From: Ichthyophonus hoferi
Lineage: Eukaryota; Opisthokonta; Ichthyosporea; Ichthyophonida; Ichthyophonidae
DNA: 64,000 bases
Direction: 5' to 3'
Assembly (NCBI GenBank): GCA_002751075.1
Contig: NAOQ01000028.1
Span: 32,907 to 96,906 of the forward strand
Of this stretch, positions 61,981 to 64,000 are shown in pieces (the stretch's first letter is position 1; each line of letters starts with the position of its first letter). The notes below the pieces were generated by a model. It did no database searches and had not been told where the DNA came from. It was given only the letters and a program-made list of their open reading frames with translations. The position numbers were made by a program, and so were the translations under genes.

Positions 61981-64000
61981 TTGCATTGTAAACCCTATTT
62001 TGATTTATGCTAAACTATCTAGTTCTGGATTCTTTCATTATTATTTGAGGGTTGTTCTTGTTACAACATTTATCATGCTTTATTTCCTTTACAAAAAGTT
62101 TGTTTGGTTTTATTTTTCCAGATTGTTGGTTCAAGAAGGGATAAAATATTAAAACACAACTATATTTAATAATATTATGCAACGCATGTTGTTGGCAAAC
62201 AAAATCCAAAGAGCTTGGTTGTTCACTTGTGCAATATTATCTTCGCAAATTGTTACAGAAAATTGATAAAGTATAAAAATTTAAAAGAATAACTATAGCC
62301 AAAAGTGGTTACTAGTCTCTATGACAATACAAGTTGTTAAAACGGTACCTACTAATATTAGGGTTTTTATTTTTTATTACTATTATGGTTTTATTTAAGA
62401 GTGAATAGATTAGACATATGATATAAAAATTGGAAATCTGGAAGGGAAATCTTTTTATTTTTAAGTTCATTTTGGAGTACTTGCCATATTTCATGAAGTT
62501 ATTGACATCTGACTTATTTATGGTTGCAATATTGTATTGGTATCTTTCTTTTCATATTAATTATAGTACAATTAAAGGCTTTTATTAAGTATAAATTACT
62601 GACATGTCTGACCATTAATCAGCCTTATACCCTATACTGGCTAACCTTCCCTCTGTAATTGAGAATACTATAAACATGTTACCTATACAACCTATATATT
62701 AATATGTAAAAAAAAATACATTTCTCCCTTAGGAACAAGCTCATTCTATTACTAATTGCTAAGTATAGCCTTGCCTTTGGGAGGGGCATGAGTACTACAC
62801 TAGCTATTTAGGCCATTGTTTTAAAACCTGTTTGAAATAATGCATACATACCTCACTTAAAAACAATTATTTACTCGTGACTACGTTTCGTTCATACCCA
62901 AATAAGCACGGACAATAAATGAAAGCTAATACGTTCTGAACGTGTTATAACGGTAGATATTATATCTAAAAGGCACACTGTTACCTATCGATTTCAGCGA
63001 GTGCAGTAATTAATTATCTTACCCATGTTCATGGTGGCAGCCGACTATGGCAAGTTGAGAATTTAAGATAAAAACTGTATGGTATAGCCTTTGTTCATTA
63101 TAACTACAGAATCAAGAGACCCAAACCTGTCTCAGGCAAACCTTTATACTTTCTAAATATACCATTTTATATATAGAATACTTCAGAACCCAGCATTGAT
63201 TACTTAGATAACTGTAACTGTAGCTACATGGTCTATGTTGCATATGTAGCTATATTTGACAATACCCAATCCTGTTGTAAAGGTTTACTAAGTACATATG
63301 TTCTAGGTATATATGATATTGATAATAGATGGCAGACCAATACTCTTTCAAATTTTAAATCTTGAATATATATATATATATATATATATGTCCTACAACC
63401 TATATGCATAAAGGTCTCTATCTGTGATAAGTCTAGCGCATATGTTTCTGCACTGAGACTGAATATAGAATTTTGATTTTTATCCTGATTCCCTGCTTGC
63501 AATTATCGTTTGTCGTCCAATATGGTTGAGATAGTAACTTAAACATACTGTCTATTCCAGCCAATGGCTAGGAAACTAACCACTTTTATCTGCCTATGTA
63601 AAGCCGTGTTTAGTTTCGGTCACCAATGTTATATTACATAGAGTATCAATGTGCTAGGGCTCAGACGAAGAGATATATTCATATATCCATATGTAGTGAT
63701 TTAATAATATTATATATGTAAATATTACTCATTCTTGCTATGTTTTTAGTAATCAAAAGGTTTAGTAGCACTAGTTATATTGGATAGTTTGCATTATCGT
63801 GTTAATAAGGTAGATGTTATATTTAATCTTTAGTAAGTTGAAAAGTTAACAACCACTTAGGTATATCTAATATCCAATAACCATTAAATATTAAATAATT
63901 AGTAATGAAAAATATTAAATATTAAATATTAAATAAATAGTAAATATTAAATATTAAACAAACAATAAATAATTACAATTAATAATTTGTAGCTAATAAC
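61981..64000. other. downstream intergenic stretch
   Basis: No recognisable gene. It includes a dispersed-repeat copy (63,185-63,560) with an internal TA run at 63,367-63,390 and A/T-rich direct repeats of AAATATTAAAT at 63,880-63,955. Confidence 0.55.
63185..63560. repeat. dispersed repeat copy, related to 15.9 kb and 40.6-40.8 kb
   Basis: The left part matches 15,920-16,000 and the right part (CTATCTGT...CTGCTTGCAAT...GAGATAGTAACT) matches 40,670-40,785. This suggests a family longer than 300 bp that is scattered through intergenic DNA. The type is unknown. Confidence 0.45.

Overview
The window is A+T-rich nuclear DNA from an intron-bearing eukaryote. Genes have GT-AG introns of about 0.1-1.6 kb packed with microsatellites, there is one scaffold gap, and Ty1/copia and Tc1/IS630-like elements are present. 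The gene set (MLH1, Fhit, mitochondrial ribosomal protein mL40, a GATA factor with the CX2CX18CX2C finger seen in fungi and plants) would fit an opisthokont or a neighbouring protist lineage. That is inference; the species cannot be named from the sequence.

Layout. (1) 663-13,688 (+): MLH1 without its first exons, in 20 exons whose phases all join cleanly to the native stop. (2) 13,689-19,436: intergenic. (3) 19,437-20,414 (+): an intronless ROK-family sugar kinase (glucokinase-like) with a TATA box and a poly(A) signal. (4) 21,940-24,753 (-): a Fhit-type HIT hydrolase in at least five exons. One of its introns fits an AT-AC boundary with a U12-like branch site. (5) 24,754-30,338: mostly non-coding, with weak exon-like pieces. 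(6) 30,339-32,045 (-): a two-exon gene for an unrecognised, probably disordered protein. (7) 32,046-37,381: a three-copy tandem repeat of about 165 bp and the assembly gap. (8) 37,382-39,566 (-): mL40 in three exons. (9) 42,346-44,073 (-): an ankyrin-repeat plus GATA-finger protein in two exons. (10) About 49.2-58.4 kb: a block of dead mobile elements (a D35E transposase, a copia fragment, and an old copia element with both LTRs). (11) 61,252-61,980 (+): an intact single-exon gene of unknown function.

The genes are independent housekeeping or regulatory loci (mismatch repair, sugar phosphorylation, dinucleotide hydrolysis, mitochondrial translation, transcription). No operon-like or pathway cluster is visible. 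The points most worth a second look are the AT-AC intron in the Fhit gene, the strong excess of the heptamer TGATTGG/CCAATCA in and around MLH1, the ankyrin-GATA fusion, and the intronless bacterial-type kinase among intron-rich genes.
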